A DNA stretch of 64,000 nt, taken from positions 39,964,003 to 40,028,002 of the forward strand of contig NC_059075.1 of assembly GCF_020497125.1 (NCBI RefSeq). The letters run 5' to 3'. Below the pieces are notes generated by a model, which saw only the letters and a list, made by a program, of their open reading frames with translations, searched no databases and was not told the origin of the DNA. Of this stretch, positions 22,522-33,499 are shown piece after piece (within the stretch, counting starts at the first letter, position 1; the number at the start of each line of letters is the position of its first letter). The position numbers and the translations under genes were made by a program. This DNA comes from Mauremys mutica (Eukaryota; Chordata; Testudines; Geoemydidae).

Positions 22522-23199
22522 AGATTTGTCAAATGTGGAAATTCTGCAAAGTGGAAAGAAAAACACTTGCCCCAGTTCTGGGTACAAAGTATCTCACATG
22601 CTGTTATGTCCTATGTCCTGTTATGTCCGTTCAGGGGCTCTGGGAATGCAATTTAACTTTTCCTTGGTGCTGCATCAGACACGTGAACCAACTAAGATAA
22701 GTACAGTGATTGTTATTAACCCCTAGCACCTCAATACTAACCTTATTATGGCTGCATAGACACAACAGTGTGTCCTCCTTGGCTGTCTTCCTTTCTCTGC
22801 TAGTAAATCTGGTGCATTATGAGATTCTGTAGTTGCCAAGTATTTAGCAACTATACATGCTTGGCAACCACCGTATTACTGGAAAGGATGCGTATCTTGA
22901 GATGTAGCTTTGCCAATTGCTGCTCTATGTTACAACACTGAAGGCTTCCAGTACTCTCAGTTCAGCAGCACAGGCATGAAGAATGAGAGTCACCCAGAGG
23001 CAGAGTTGGGAGACTGCAGTGCAAACTGTATCCTTGACAATACTCTCAAAACAGAAGAAGGGACTCTGCTTCGAAGGTATTTGCCACTCTTTTTGTTAGT
23101 TTTCCATGCGTTTTTTGAAATTGGATCTTTATTGCCAAGAGTGTTCTTGGAAATAATTTGCACTAATATAGCATCTTTCATCCAAACTTCAAGAGGAGT
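22522..23199. other. Anonymous sequence, no gene recognised
   Basis: Open frames of about 100 codons at 22410-22700 and 22910-23236 have no recognisable domain, and the first runs out of the hAT element. Confidence 0.5.
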
Positions 23200-23605
23200 A
23201 ACATTATTATCCCCATTGCATATATGGAGAAACTAAGGGTAGATCTATGCTGCACACAAAAAACTCCACTCAACAACCAACACCTGTTGGGAGCAAGTCT
23301 CAGAGCCTGGGGTCAACTGACTCAGCCTTATGCTATGGGGATAAAAATTGCAGCCTAGATGTTTGGGCTCAGACGAGCCAGGGCTCCAAGACCTCCTCCC
23401 TCCCAGGTTCCCAAAGCCCTGGCTCCAGCTCAGTTCCAAAACATCTACACAGCTATTTTTAGCCCCACATTGCAAGCCCTGCGAGCACGAGTCAGTTTAC
23501 CCTCGCTACCACAGGTCTTTTCTGTGCAGTGCAGACGTACGCGCAGTGACTTGCTCAAGGTCACACAGCAAATCGGGCCAGGATCTCAGGCATAAGCACC
23601 TCAGA
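23200..23605 (-). mobile_element. MIR/CORE-type SINE split by a TIR element
   Basis: The left part (23200-23237, TATCCCCATTGCATATATGG then AGAAACTAAGG) and the right part (23542-23605, AGTGACTTGCTCAAGGTCAC then ACAGC) are consecutive pieces of the reverse-strand CORE region. The 300-bp gap is filled by the element at 23238-23541. Confidence 0.75.
23238..23541. mobile_element. TIR DNA element nested in MIR
   Basis: The ends GGTAGATCTATGCTGCAC and, inverted, GCGTACGTCTGCACTGCAC match imperfectly over about 17 bp. The interior is CpG-poor and holds no coding frame with domains. The way the two MIR halves join up around it sets its boundaries to within a few bases. The superfamily is uncertain, possibly hAT. 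Confidence 0.65.
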
Positions 23606-23959
23606 ACAGATCTAACACCTAAGCATCACGTAACCTTAAAGAGTACTTTCAGATGCTTTGGTCGCAAAGAAAGGTTCTGTTTTTAAAAAGGGGTGGAGGG
23701 AGAGAGAGTTTATAAAATTGGATAAGACTAAAGCTGCATGTTTGAATTCAAATCAGAGCTCAGCTATGAAAGCGATTAGCACCATAGAAAGATGATAATC
23801 CTGAATAAACCCAAATCTCTCCATATTTGCACATCTGATTTTCACCAGCTCTTTTGTCACAGGGAGCCATTGATGGGATTGAAATGGCAGTAGTTCTGGT
23901 CTTTATGTGGTAGGTTTACTGCCCAGGTATTTATAGTTACAGAAATTTCGATAGTAACA

Positions 23960-24120
23960 AATCTGTAGTCACCTAAGATTTCACAGCTGTCATTATGCTG
24001 CACATTGTGGCCATTTGGAATTTCATGGCAACAATGAGGATAGAACTCAGATCCACTGACTTCAAGAACGCAGATCTATCCCACCACTTGAGCTAAGGTA
24101 GAATCTCCATTAGCAGTACA
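23960..24120 (+). repeat. Unnamed interspersed repeat, copy 1
   Basis: Aligns with 43668-43830. Shared blocks include CTGTAGTCACCTA, GGCCATTTGGAATTTCATG, a GATAGAACTCAGATC-like stretch and GAGCTAAGG. I cannot name the family. No coding capacity. Confidence 0.55.
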
Positions 24121-24228
24121 GGGACTATGAGACACAGTTGAGCATTTGCAATTCCATCCAGTATAAGGCATCACTAGTGTTTTATAGCAGAATTATAAAT
24201 ATATAACAGGGAAATTGTAACTGTGTGT

Positions 24229-24432
24229 GGGTAGGAGGGCGTCGCCGCCAAATTTCTGCAGCATTTCGGTGGCAACGCCTCTCGATGACGCCGCTTGCTG
24301 CCGACAAGCGACATCATCGAGAGGCGTCGCCGCTGAAATGCCACAGAAATTCGGCAGCATTTTGGCGGGTGCTTGACCACCGCCACGGTCCTTTTTCTGG
24401 CGCCCACCAGACGAAAAGGTTGGGGACCACTG
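24229..24432. mobile_element. hAT-type MITE, truncated copy with internal hairpin
   Basis: Same family as 10457-10642: it ends AAAAGGTTGGGGACCACTG, while the other terminus is lost. It contains an internal inverted repeat, ACGCCTCTCGATGA near 24274 and its complement TCATCGAGAGGCGT near 24315. CpG-rich and non-coding. Confidence 0.8.
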
Positions 24433-24751
24433 GCCTGGAGAGTTTTATGGGGTCCTTAGCCACACCCCTGCTTAGGCAACTTGCCCAGAGCCCAAGGCTG
24501 CACCTGACTTGTGTAGTTTTATATACAATTTTCACAACTTTAAGGATAAAAAAATGCATGCAAGACCAACTAGAATTATTGCTAACACGTGTATTGTCCT
24601 TAGCAAATGGGTAGAAAATGCCTGTTCGTTGAATTTCCCAGCAACAGAAATCTGCTGCTGCTGTCTTCACCCTGCAGTTATGATGGGACACATCTTATGG
24701 CTCCACAGGACACATTTGGTCTGACTGCACCTTGGCCCGTTCAGTATGGAG
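24433..24751. other. Anonymous sequence
   Basis: Nothing recognisable between two transposon insertions. Confidence 0.5.
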
Positions 24752-24759
24752 CTGTAAAC

Positions 24760-25342
24760 CAGTGACTCTCAACCTTTCCAGGCTACTGTACCCCTTTCAA
24801 GAGTCTGAGTTGTCTTGCGTACCCGAAGGTTCACCTCACTTAAAAAATACTTGCTTACAAAATCAGGCATAAAAATACAAAAGCATCACAGCACACTATT
24901 ACTGAAAGTTTGCTTACTTTCTCATTTTAGCATATACACCTCTACCTTGATATAACACTGTCCTCGTGAGCCAAAAAATCTTACCGTGTTATAGGTGAAA
25001 CCGCATTATATTGAACTTGCTTTGATCCACTGGACTGCGCAGCCTCCGCCCCAGAGCACTGCTTTACCGTGTTATATCTGAATTCGTGTTATATCAGGTC
25101 ACATTATATCAAGGCAGAGGTGTAATTATAACACAAATCAATTGGAATATAAATATTGTATTTACAGTATAGTGTATAGAACAGTATAAACAAGTCATTT
25201 TATGAAATTTTAGTTTGTAGTGACTTCACTAGTGCTTTTTATGTAGCCTCTTGCTAGGCAAATATCTAGATGAGTTGATGTATCCCCTTGGAACATCTCT
25301 GCGTACCTCTAGGGGTACACATATCCCTGGTTGAGACCACTG
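24760..25342 (+). mobile_element. hAT-type element with nested mariner-type MITE
   Basis: Starts CAGTGACTCTCAACC and ends GTTGAGACCACTG. The flanks CTGTAAAC (24752-24759) and CTGTAAAT (25343-25350) match at 7 of 8 bases. It aligns with 22112-22511 except for the insertion at 24937-25122. Non-coding. Confidence 0.92.
24937..25122. mobile_element. Tc1/mariner-type MITE, TA target duplication
   Basis: 186 bp beginning CACCTCTACCTTGATATAAC and ending in the inverse of CACCTCTGCCTTGATATAAT. A TA lies on each side (24935-24936, 25123-25124). The unoccupied equivalent in the copy at 22112-22511 reads CATATAATTATAA, confirming insertion at TA with TA duplicated. Non-autonomous and probably pogo/Tigger-like. 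Confidence 0.93.
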
Positions 25343-25350
25343 CTGTAAAT

Positions 25351-26199
25351 CATCACAGAAATGCATGTTTTTATCACCTGCATGTTCCCCTTAATTTTGA
25401 CAACCTACATAAACTGATTTCTCTCAACACTTGGGTTTGAACAGAAAGATCCCTGCTTGCCCAAGATCACACACAGACTCTTTGGCATAGCCATAAATAA
25501 AGCAAAGATCTCCCAAGCCCCAGTCCTGTGCCTAAACCACAAGGCTATCTTCAAATGCAGTTTGGGCCTTCAAGGGGAAGACTAATCAAATAGTATCATG
25601 TTCTCTATAGTAAATGTCTCTCAGTGCAGTGTAACTTCACCACGCTCACATCTGCAGGTAGCAGTAAGTTATAAATAATTAACATGATTACACACAACAC
25701 ATATAAAGGGTGTAATAAATTATGTACACCAGCCTCGCACTGCATCTGCTGGGACCTCGTAATGTGATTTAGCAGATAAAACACACTGTTTACTTAAAAG
25801 GTTTATCAAATTTTGAAGCTACATTAAATTATGCATTGAGTGTTTGTCTTTGCGTGGATGCTTATGCCATATAACTTCTATGTATGAATTAATCACTCAC
25901 AACCCTGTCTTCACACACCCTTCCACATCGTACCATGGTAGGTGCTAAAGTTCACTGCTGTCGGAAAAGAGCTAGTGCTCACAGACATTGAGTTTAGACA
26001 TTGAGTTTAGACATTTCCAAAAGTTTGCACACATAAGGAGCTTGGAGTCAGCAATCAAAACAGCACGGTGCATGTAAACAGCCCCTAGTCTTAGAGGCAC
26101 CACATAGGTGAAAATATGCACAGTCAAAAACAAGCAGAAGACTAAATGATGAAGGAAAAGATAGCATTAGTGAATAAAGGATGAAAATGAAACTGGGAC
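25351..26199. other. Anonymous sequence with a short tandem repeat
   Basis: No gene recognised. GACATTGAGTTTA is repeated in tandem at about 25984-26012. Confidence 0.6.
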
Positions 26200-26425
26200 A
26201 CACATCAGATTGGGAGCCAGGGCTTCTAGGTTCCCTTCCCAGTTCTGCTACTGATTTGCTGTGTCACCATAGGTAAATCAGGCGTTTGAGCTGCATTTAC
26301 TTAGACTGTAAGCTCTTGGGGGCAGGGAGTGTCTTTTTTGTGTGTTTGTACAGCGCCTAGCACAATGGAGTCCTGGTTCATAAGTGGGGATCCTAGATGC
26401 TACGATAAATACAAATAATGACAGT
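26200..26425 (+). mobile_element. MIR/CORE-type SINE with L2-like tail
   Basis: Reads in order: GATTGGGAGCCAGGGCTTCT, TTCCCAGTTCTGCTACTG, a shortened CORE region, then the tail blocks GACTGTAAGCTCTTGGGGGC and CAGCGCCTAGCACAATGGAG, ending ATAAATACAAATAATG. The plus-strand order is unambiguous. Confidence 0.8.
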
Positions 26426-26979
26426 TAGATACTTGGTTGGCTCTGCATCCCAGAAAGAATACCGAAACCACAGTACTCATTACGACGAGAGAATGAAAGT
26501 CCAGAGTAGGATTAGCATAGTGCAAGTAGGCACCATACAGGCTTCTCCCAATGAGCTCTACCATACACATTATTTCTGACCCACAGTGCCCCCTATTATT
26601 CCAGTCCTAGGCTTTGCACACACAGTTCTGCCAATTCACCTCAATCCTGACCTGCACCCCCCACTGTTATCCCAACCTTTCCTTTGCAAAGATTGCCTGT
26701 TGGACTGAAGAGTGTGATCATTTTCTGATATGCAGAAGATGGGAACCAGAAAAATTCATTTTTGCTTGTAACTTAAAGCTCATCTCATCTCCCAGCAATG
26801 GAACGAGAGTGCACTCACCCTGCTATTGTATCTTACATGTTGCTAGGCACAGAAAATTAAACTGGATCACTTCACTCACAGCCTCAGTGCAGAAGTAGAT
26901 CTACACATTTAGTGAAAGAAGAAGATTCAAAATCATATGTGCTGGACAATAGCCTTATGTATGTTGAGTGAAAAACAGT
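26426..26979. other. Anonymous sequence
   Basis: Nothing recognisable. Confidence 0.5.
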
Positions 26980-27670
26980 ACAGTGCAATAATGCTATAAT
27001 CGAAATCAATTATATTCCCTTATCTGGATCCTGTATTGTGTTCTGGTCACCCTATCTTAAAAAGCAGAGAGCAGAAATAGAAGGGATACAGAGGAGAATG
27101 GAAAAAAGAGTGGTCTGGAAAGACTTCTGTATAGAGAGACAGATAACATTAGGACAGTTTGGTTATAGAGGAGGAGATAGGCTAGAGGCACTATAAATAA
27201 TGAATGGTATAGAAGGTATATCGGGCACCCCTATTCACCCTCTCATAAAACAGGAACAAGAGACCATTTAATGAAATTGAAAAGCAACAGATTTAAAACT
27301 AGGTGTTTCTCCCCCTGCCTACACACAATGTATAATTAACCAGTGAAACTCTCTGCCACTGGATAGCATTGAGGCCAAGCTTAATAGGATTCAGAAAAAG
27401 GACTGGACATAGATATGGATAACAAGAACAGTCACAGTTACATTAGAGAGGACAAAAATATTTGTAGAAGAGATGTAAACCCTGCTGCTTCAGGGCATAA
27501 GCCAAAAGGTGACAAGAGTTAGGAAAACGCTTCCATCTGTGGGCAAGTTATTCCATATTTGTCCGCTAGAGGGTTTCTTGCACCTTCCTCTGAAGCAGCT
27601 GATTTGGCCACTGTCAAACACAGAATACTGGACTTCACGGCGTGCTGGTCTGACAATTCCTAAATGCCAA
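26980..27670 (+). mobile_element. CR1 LINE, 5'-truncated and degraded
   Basis: The broken translation gives VFWSPYLKKQRAEIEGIQRRM (near 27050), GGDRLEAL and NSLPLDSIEAKLNRIQK, the CR1 ORF2 C-terminal order. CR1 3'-UTR blocks follow, such as TTTCTTGCACCTTCCTCTGA and TGGCCACTGTC. No RT motif is present. Confidence 0.8.
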
Positions 27671-28555
27671 TATATGCCTGGTAAACAGGAACCAAGACAT
27701 GTCCCAGGAACCTGGGCTACAAGTGTGCAGGGATACTATGGAAGAGAAGATGCCAGTGGAGAAATCCTGACAAGGGCAAGACCTGCATCTCTACCCTCCA
27801 TCTCCTCCTTTACTTCCAGGAAAAGGCTGACTGCAATATTAATGTATTAATTATGATAACAGCCTGTGTGAGACTAATGGCATGAGGACATGTCAAATTG
27901 TCCTCATGCCAAATTGAAAACTGACATTTTTACTTCATGAATATTGCTGCACCAGTGACATTTATTGTATGTCCCCTAATCGTGCAAATGTGAATGTCAG
28001 GTCGACAGTGGTGCATTTGCTTTGGCTCCCCTTTACTTCCAACATTAAAAGTGCATCTCTACCTATTAATTACTATGCAAAATGAGATCACATCAAGATA
28101 ACTGCAGGCAGTATGCCGCAGCATACTTTCCTGTTTTTTCCACTGCATGGGTAGGGTTTGCCACTTTGAGGGAGTTGAACTTGTTACGAGATGTTCCTGC
28201 AGCTGCACCCAGCTTGGGGGGATTTAAAGCATCCTGGATGTAAGTCAAAGGTGATGTGACCTGTCCCTCAAACTTGAGACTGGGTGGCAATTCTCCTCTC
28301 CTGGCTCCTCTTCCCTTTCCTGCACATCTCCTACTTACATCCTTTACAGGCTCTCTACACCACCACTACTACTCAGTAGAAAAAACATGGGCAGTTTAGG
28401 AGTAACTGCAGGCACTAGGGGTACCCAGATGTGTCTCAGGCACCAAAAATTACCTGGATCACTTCTTGGCTGGCTGGCTCATCTTAAAAGTAATCATAAT
28501 ATCCTAAAAAATAGAGATTAAAATCTTATTCAGGACAGGATTATTCTCTTCAATG
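27671..28555. other. Anonymous sequence, no gene recognised
   Basis: No coding or repeat signal that I can support. A short imperfect palindrome (GGCATGAGGACATGTC against CCTCATGCC) lies near 27879-27911. Confidence 0.5.
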
Positions 28556-28650
28556 TGGGAGGCAGCATAGTTTAGAGGACAGAGCACTAGACCAAGACTT
28601 GTTCTATGTGGGTTCTATTCGCAGCTGAGCCACTGGTCATTTCACCTCTG
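28556..28650 (+). mobile_element. MIR/CORE-type SINE 5' part
   Basis: GGAGGCAGCATAGTTTAGAG followed by GACAGAGCACTAGACC and GGGTTCTATTCGCAGCTG, the last in the box B position of the tRNA-derived head. The rest of the element is lost or replaced. Confidence 0.65.
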
Positions 28651-28659
28651 ATTATTAAA

Positions 28660-28830
28660 CTGTACTTTTACCAGTATAAATTGCTTAACTCATGGGGTGG
28701 CAGCTTTATTACACCAGTACAAAACACAGCTTTGCCAGTATAGCTGTGTCCACACTAGGAGTGTTTTGCTGGAATAGTCTACTGCTATTCCTATACCAGT
28801 ACAGCGCTACTAATGGAGACATAGCCTTCA
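28660..28830. mobile_element. Short TIR element fragment
   Basis: AGCTGTGTCCACACTAG near 28744 and the inverse AGGCTATGTCTCCATTAG ending near 28828 form imperfect inverted termini. CCAGTATA-type words repeat between and before them. Probably a hAT-like MITE, eroded; limits are approximate. Confidence 0.4.
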
Positions 28831-29299
28831 TCTCTAAAATCAAAATTCCCTACTTTTTCACATTTCACTTTTGTGGTGAGCTATCTTGTGTCTTAGCTAG
28901 ATTGTGCTGTAGCACACTTAAGTGGGTCATAGTAATGAGAATGGAAAACAATCCTTTGTGGAGAGAGTATAGGCAGATGGAAAAGTGTATTTTTTTTCCT
29001 GCATAAAATTTAGATTTTGTGGCAAAAATCTGAATATTGCCAACTGAAATATTTCTATTAGGAACTGCTGCCACATGCCTCATAGGAGTTGCAGTTTGGG
29101 TGCCTTATACTCCCATTCTCTTCAACAGGCTGATCTCCTTGGTCAAATTACATCTCCCATGATGCACCACAGAGTCCCCTCTTGGAGGGGTAGATGGTAA
29201 ATCATGAGAGTCCCTGGCCATAGTATATCATGAGAGATGTGTGCCCAGCCCACAGATGGAGACACAAGGCAATCTCCCATGTGACATATATCAGCATAT
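28831..29299. other. Anonymous sequence
   Basis: No gene or RNA recognised. A 104-codon frame at 28692-29006 is featureless and overlaps a transposon fragment. Confidence 0.5.
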
Positions 29300-29492
29300 G
29301 GAAGTCTAAATATTTTGGGTTTCAGCCAAAATATTTTGATATTTGGTTAAAATATTTCAGTTTTTTTATAAAAAAGAATCTAAATTTCCTGTGGAAATTA
29401 AAAAAAAAATTAATGAAACATATTGTTCTGTTGAAAACCCAGTTTTCCATTGAAAAAACGGTTTCAGCTTAAAACTTTTGACCAGCCCTACG
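29300..29492. mobile_element. AT-rich MITE fragment
   Basis: Repeated AAAATATTT words with one end reading ACTTTTGACCAGCCCTA, the same terminus type as the complete element at 61234-61578 (CGACCAGCTCTAAAC). Low complexity, non-coding. Confidence 0.5.
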
Positions 29493-29999
29493 TGGAAGAG
29501 GTTCTTGGAATACCAAAGGTTTTTAGCTGTATGGTACTACTACTCTATCTTATGTAAAGTTAGGGATTGGCCCCAACTGTAAAGGCTCACAGTTCTCAAG
29601 GTGAGAGGAGGGTGATCCAGAGTTCTGGTTCAGGCCCTTCACTGGTTACAACACAACAGCTTGCTCTTTGTGTCTCACTCTGTTTTAATATGGCTCACCC
29701 AGTGCAGGGATGGATAAACTGATTAAACAAAAATAAGAAAAACTAGACTAGACTATGACCTGCAGAATAAGCTACAGGGACTCATCTTCACAGTCAAGGT
29801 TTGCCACAACACTGCTTACATCTCTGCTCCCATTTCCTCTTGTTCATCTACTCTATCTGTGGTCTGGAAGTAAAGGCAATTTAGGGAGATAGACTGGAAT
29901 TATTAACATCACTGTCTAGCCAGGACATTGGGGCTAACACTTCTATCCTTGCAAATAGTGACATGGGATTTCCAGTGACTAAAATTAAATATACATATT
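29493..29999. other. Anonymous sequence
   Basis: Nothing recognisable. Confidence 0.5.
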
Positions 30000-30255
30000 A
30001 ACTCTTTGCATTTCCGTAGCACCTCATACCTGAGGATCTCAAAGCACTTCACAAATATTCACTTCACAAATACCTGCCTTACTGGGAGGCAAGTAAACAT
30101 CATCCCAATTTTACAGATGGGAAAACAGATGGGAAACAGACAGAGAGGGGAAGTGACTTGCACAAGGTCACACTGGAAGTCTGTGGCAGCATCAGGAATA
30201 GCACCCACATTGTATCTCAATTCCCAGAATAGTGCTGTAACTAGAGGCTCACCCT
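30000..30255 (-). mobile_element. MIR/CORE-type SINE with extended flank
   Basis: Reverse-strand CORE region: ATCCCAATTTTACAGATGGG, AAGTGACTTGCACAAGGTCA and GGAAGTCTGTGGCAGC. It is preceded by CCTGAGGATCTCAAAGCAC, a block that also precedes the reverse MIR at 57420-57660. The two are therefore the same subfamily. A local duplication repeats AACAGATGGGAAA. Confidence 0.75.
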
Positions 30256-31001
30256 TCCTACCACAAGTAACTGGGACTTTGGTCTGATGGCACCTGTAGC
30301 AGCACAACGCCCCCTCCCACCACACTGGGGCAGTGGGATTGGTACTGATTAGAGGGAAGAGTCTCCATTCAGAGTCCCCAACACCACTTACTGCAGCACC
30401 ATGGAATTTCCTTTGAAGTCGCCTGTTCAACTGTGCTTGGCTCTGCTTTGTCTGCAAGACTGACCATGATCACAGCCTTGTGGTAGCATGACTGCATTAA
30501 GATGAATATACACAGTGCCTCTCATCCCTATGACAAGGCTCCAATAGAAGACAACAACAAAAAATGAATTTCTCTCTCTCACACACACACAAATGTGAAA
30601 ATCTCTCTCACACATACACAATCATTTGAAAATCAAAAGAATAAAAGTAAACCAGCATCCAAGTGTAGCGAGTGCAGCTCCGTGTCGGGAGAAGCACCAG
30701 ATGTGAAGTGTAATTACTTTCTTTTTTTTCGAACTCTGCTCATGTTTTACAAACCAGGACTGACACTTGAACAAAGAGCCTAAAAAAAGCAGGCAGGAGC
30801 TACGCAAATAAAGAGTAGTTTTGTTTTATCACTGTCACCTGTTCAGAAACTCAGTCTGTAAAAAAGGAAGAAAAAGCAGGGCTTGTGGAGGAGGAACTAG
30901 ATGTGATTTTACAGAGAGAGGAATGGATGCAAAATACTTCCAGTCATTGGGTTTCTGCTTTTCAGAGCCACACCTGCCAACCAGAATGAACAATGAAACT
31001 T
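30256..31001. other. Anonymous sequence with CT/CA simple repeats
   Basis: No gene recognised. Two CTCTCTCACACACA-type runs lie at about 30569-30592 and 30602-30618. Confidence 0.6.
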
Positions 31002-31029
31002 TGCATGTACATTAGACACAAGGTGAGTG

Positions 31030-31450
31030 CATAGGCGCCGACTCCGGAGCACCCACGGAAAAAAATTGGTGGGTGCTCAGCACCCAGCGGCAGCTCCCCG
31101 CCCTGCCCCCTCCGCTCCAGCTTACCTCTGCCTCCACCTCCTCCATGAGCACACCACCGTGTCCTGCTTCTCCCCCCTCCCTCCCAGCGCTTGCGCCACG
31201 AAACAGCTGATTCGCGGGGCAGGGAGGGAGAGGGCAGGAGAGGGAACGCGGCACGCTGGGGGAAGAGGCGGGACCGGGGTGGGGATTCGGGGAAGGGATC
31301 CAATAGGGGCAGGGAAGGGGGGGTTAGGGCGGGGACTTTGGGAGATGGGGTTGGAATGGGAGTGGGGCCAGGGGCGGGGAAAGGGTGGAGTCGGGACGGG
31401 GCCAGGAGGGTGCGGGAACCCACCGGCACCGGAAAAAGTTGGCGCCTATG
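31030..31450. mobile_element. GC-rich hAT-type element nested in PLE tail
   Basis: Starts CATAGGCGCCGACTCC and ends AAGTTGGCGCCTATG, inverted termini of about 11 bp. The 8-bp flanks GGTGAGTG and CGTGAGTG match at 7 of 8, and removing the element with one flank restores a continuous PLE tail. The interior is G-rich (GGGGCAGGG-type runs) with spurious long frames. A second family member lies at 62929-63385. Confidence 0.88.
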
Positions 31451-31494
31451 CGTGAGTGAGATGATATCTTTTATTGGACCAACTTCTGTTGGTG

Positions 31495-31535
31495 AGAAAG
31501 AAGCTTCTGAGCTACACAGAGCTCTTCTTCAGGTC
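31495..31535 (-). ncRNA. Hammerhead-like motif in PLE tail, mutated
   Basis: On the minus strand the tail reads CUGAAGA (a full CUGANGA core), an A, then a GAGC/GCTC hairpin. The expected GAAA has become AGAA, so the catalytic fold is broken. Sequence order matches the motif at 44923-44962. Confidence 0.4.
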
Positions 31536-31589
31536 TGCAAGTACATGTCATTTTGCATCCGAAAGCATTTAACAAAGGAGATCAGTATC

Positions 31590-31722
31590 ATTTACTTCCA
31601 CTTTATAGATGAGGAAACCTAACACATCGAGAGGTGATGAGAACTTGTCTCAGGACAATCAGTAGCGGTGATGGGATTAGAACCCAAGTCTGCTATGTCT
31701 TAGTCCACTGCTCTGCCTTCCT
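31590..31722 (-). mobile_element. MIR/CORE-type SINE relic
   Basis: Reverse CORE block (CTTTATAGATGAGGAAACCT, then TTGTCTCAGGACAATCAGTA) and GATTAGAACCCAAGTCTG, the box B side. Moderately diverged. Confidence 0.65.
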
Positions 31723-31828
31723 CAAATATTTCCCTCCCTTGCCAAGCATGAACACGCATCCAAAATCTGCCCTAACTTCTACCCAGTGTAATCCTCTTGA
31801 CTTCAGTGGGACTAATTATGGGGTAGAG

Positions 31829-32060
31829 GGGGGGTTCTCAAACTGGGGGATCAGGCCCCCTCAGGGGATCGCGAGGTTATTACATGGGGGCATCACAAGC
31901 TGTCAGTCTCCACCCCAAACCCCGCTTTGCATGCAGCATTTATAAAGGCGTTAAATATATTAAAAAGTGTTTTTAATGTATAAGGCGGGGGGGGGGGGGG
32001 TTGCACTCAGAGGCTTGCTATGTGAAAGAGGTCACCAGTACAAAAGTTTGAGAACCACTG
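31829..32060. mobile_element. hAT-type MITE
   Basis: The ends GGTTCTCAAACTG and, at the far side, AAAGTTTGAGAACCACTG are inverted copies. TAGAG occurs just outside both ends, an incomplete TSD. It contains a G homopolymer at about 31986-32000. Non-coding. Confidence 0.75.
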
Positions 32061-32328
32061 TAGAGTAAGGCAGAATTTACCTTGAAGCTGCCTGAACATG
32101 GGAGCTATAGGAACTATATTAACTTGGAGTGTTATCCATCTAGTTGCAATCCCTAAAATAATTTGTGGCAGCATCCTCCCCCACACCCTATGAAGAAAGC
32201 AAAATAATCTGCTGACTTTTAAGTGTACCAGGCTAAATGCAGAGGTCCTTATTCAGGCAAAATCATCATTGGACCCAATTCTCATTTAACTGAAAGCCAC
32301 TGTACACTGTTCTGGGAGGCATTACGTT
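32061..32328. other. Anonymous sequence
   Basis: Nothing recognisable. Confidence 0.5.
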
Positions 32329-32612
32329 GCCTTAGGTTATGTATACATTAGAGCTGAGAGGTACTATCATCAGCTCATGTCGACATACCTATGATAGCTC
32401 TGTTTGAGCTACAGTACTAAAGATAGCAGTATAGCCACGGTAGCATAGACAGCAGCTTGTGCTAACTGCCTGAGTACATACCCTGTGCCACCGCCCGTGC
32501 TACTCGGCTACACTGTTATTTTTAGCGTGCTAGCTCAGACAGAGCCAGTGTGAGTAGGTCTATGTGAGCTGGGAATCACACCTCATAGCTCAAATGTAGA
32601 TGTTGCCTTAGG
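32329..32612. mobile_element. TIR element with 8-bp direct repeats at both ends
   Basis: GCCTTAGG occurs at both limits (32329-32336 and 32605-32612). Inside these, TTATGTATACATTAGAGCT pairs with the inverse AACATCTACATTTGAGCT. An 8-bp repeat plus inverted termini fits hAT. The repeat contains the palindrome CCTTAGG, so part of it may be terminus, not TSD. Confidence 0.75.
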
Positions 32613-33064
32613 GTTAATGAGAATCAGGCCCATTAGTTACAGAATGCAAAGGGAGTTTTTCTGGGTAAGGATGAGTAAAGTGAACAGGGTATGGCCCACA
32701 TAATAAAATTTTCCTTAATACAATTAAGTACGTCATAACTGGCGTGGATGCACTTGCACTATATTCACAGAGGCCATTAGTGAAAACCACAGTGGCCCAA
32801 AGTCTCCCAGGTAATTGCAGCTTGAACAGGAGAGAATTGGAAAGGTCTAAGAAAACAGAATTCTAAGAAAACAGTCCCAAATCACTTCAGCTACTGTAAC
32901 CATGCAATGGCTTCTGCTGGGTCCTTATAACTTGACCCAGACATGCTGCAGGGGCCAGCTCACTGCTCAAACTCACAAGCTCCATTCCCCAAACCAGAGG
33001 CCTCTCCTCAATGAGCTGAAGAAGCAAGTCAGCTGGCAAGCCAGAGAGAGCTGTCAGCGCTGCC
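32613..33064. other. Anonymous sequence
   Basis: No gene recognised. The duplicated phrase AAGAAAACAG near 32850-32872 is a minor tandem duplication. Confidence 0.5.
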
Positions 33065-33160
33065 TATTCATTATTTGTATTATTGAAGCACCTAGGAGCC
33101 CCAGCCATAGACCAGGAGCCCATTGTGCTAGGTGTCGTACAAACAGAGAACAAAAGAGCT
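33065..33160 (-). mobile_element. L2-like MIR tail, inverted
   Basis: ATTATTTGTATTATTGAAGC, CACCTAGGAGCCCCAG and CATTGTGCTAGGTGTCG are the inverse of the tail blocks in the plus-strand copies at 10230-10320 and 26330-26425. Confidence 0.75.
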
Positions 33161-33499
33161 ATTATTAAGGTTGCCCTACACTTTCTAATATAAAACCCCA
33201 GTTTTAGTTGCTTATAACTTGATCCATGCTTGAGTGTTTGCCTCAGGCTGATCTAAGTTTCAGCCAAAACAGTTCTGAGAACAAGGCTTAGGAAAAATGT
33301 CATGTTAAAAAATACATCATGTTACGACGGTTTTGTTAAGAAGCTGTAGCACCTCCAGGGTCTAGAAAAAGAATTTGAAATTTGGCAAGGGGGTGGCCTT
33401 TGTACCAGGGATGCACCTTTTGCTATTCCCAGCAAAATATACTCAAATATAGCTGAGTTGTAAACTTTTGAAAACACTCAATTTGCACATGTGCAGTAG
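33161..33499. other. Anonymous sequence
   Basis: AT-rich and unremarkable. Confidence 0.5.

Larger units (their letters stand above)
31013..31535 (-). mobile_element. Penelope-like element 3' tail, minus strand, split by a MITE
   Basis: Pieces at 31013-31029 and 31451-31535 together match, inverted, the tail of the PLE at 44920-45011 (blocks TCCAATAAAAGATAT, TCTCACCAACAGAAGTTGG, AGACCTGAAGAAGAGC). The flanks TGCATGTACAT (31002-31012) and TGCAAGTACAT (31536-31546) differ at one base of 11, indicating a TSD for a strongly 5'-truncated insertion. The 421-bp gap is the MITE at 31030-31450. Confidence 0.85.
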
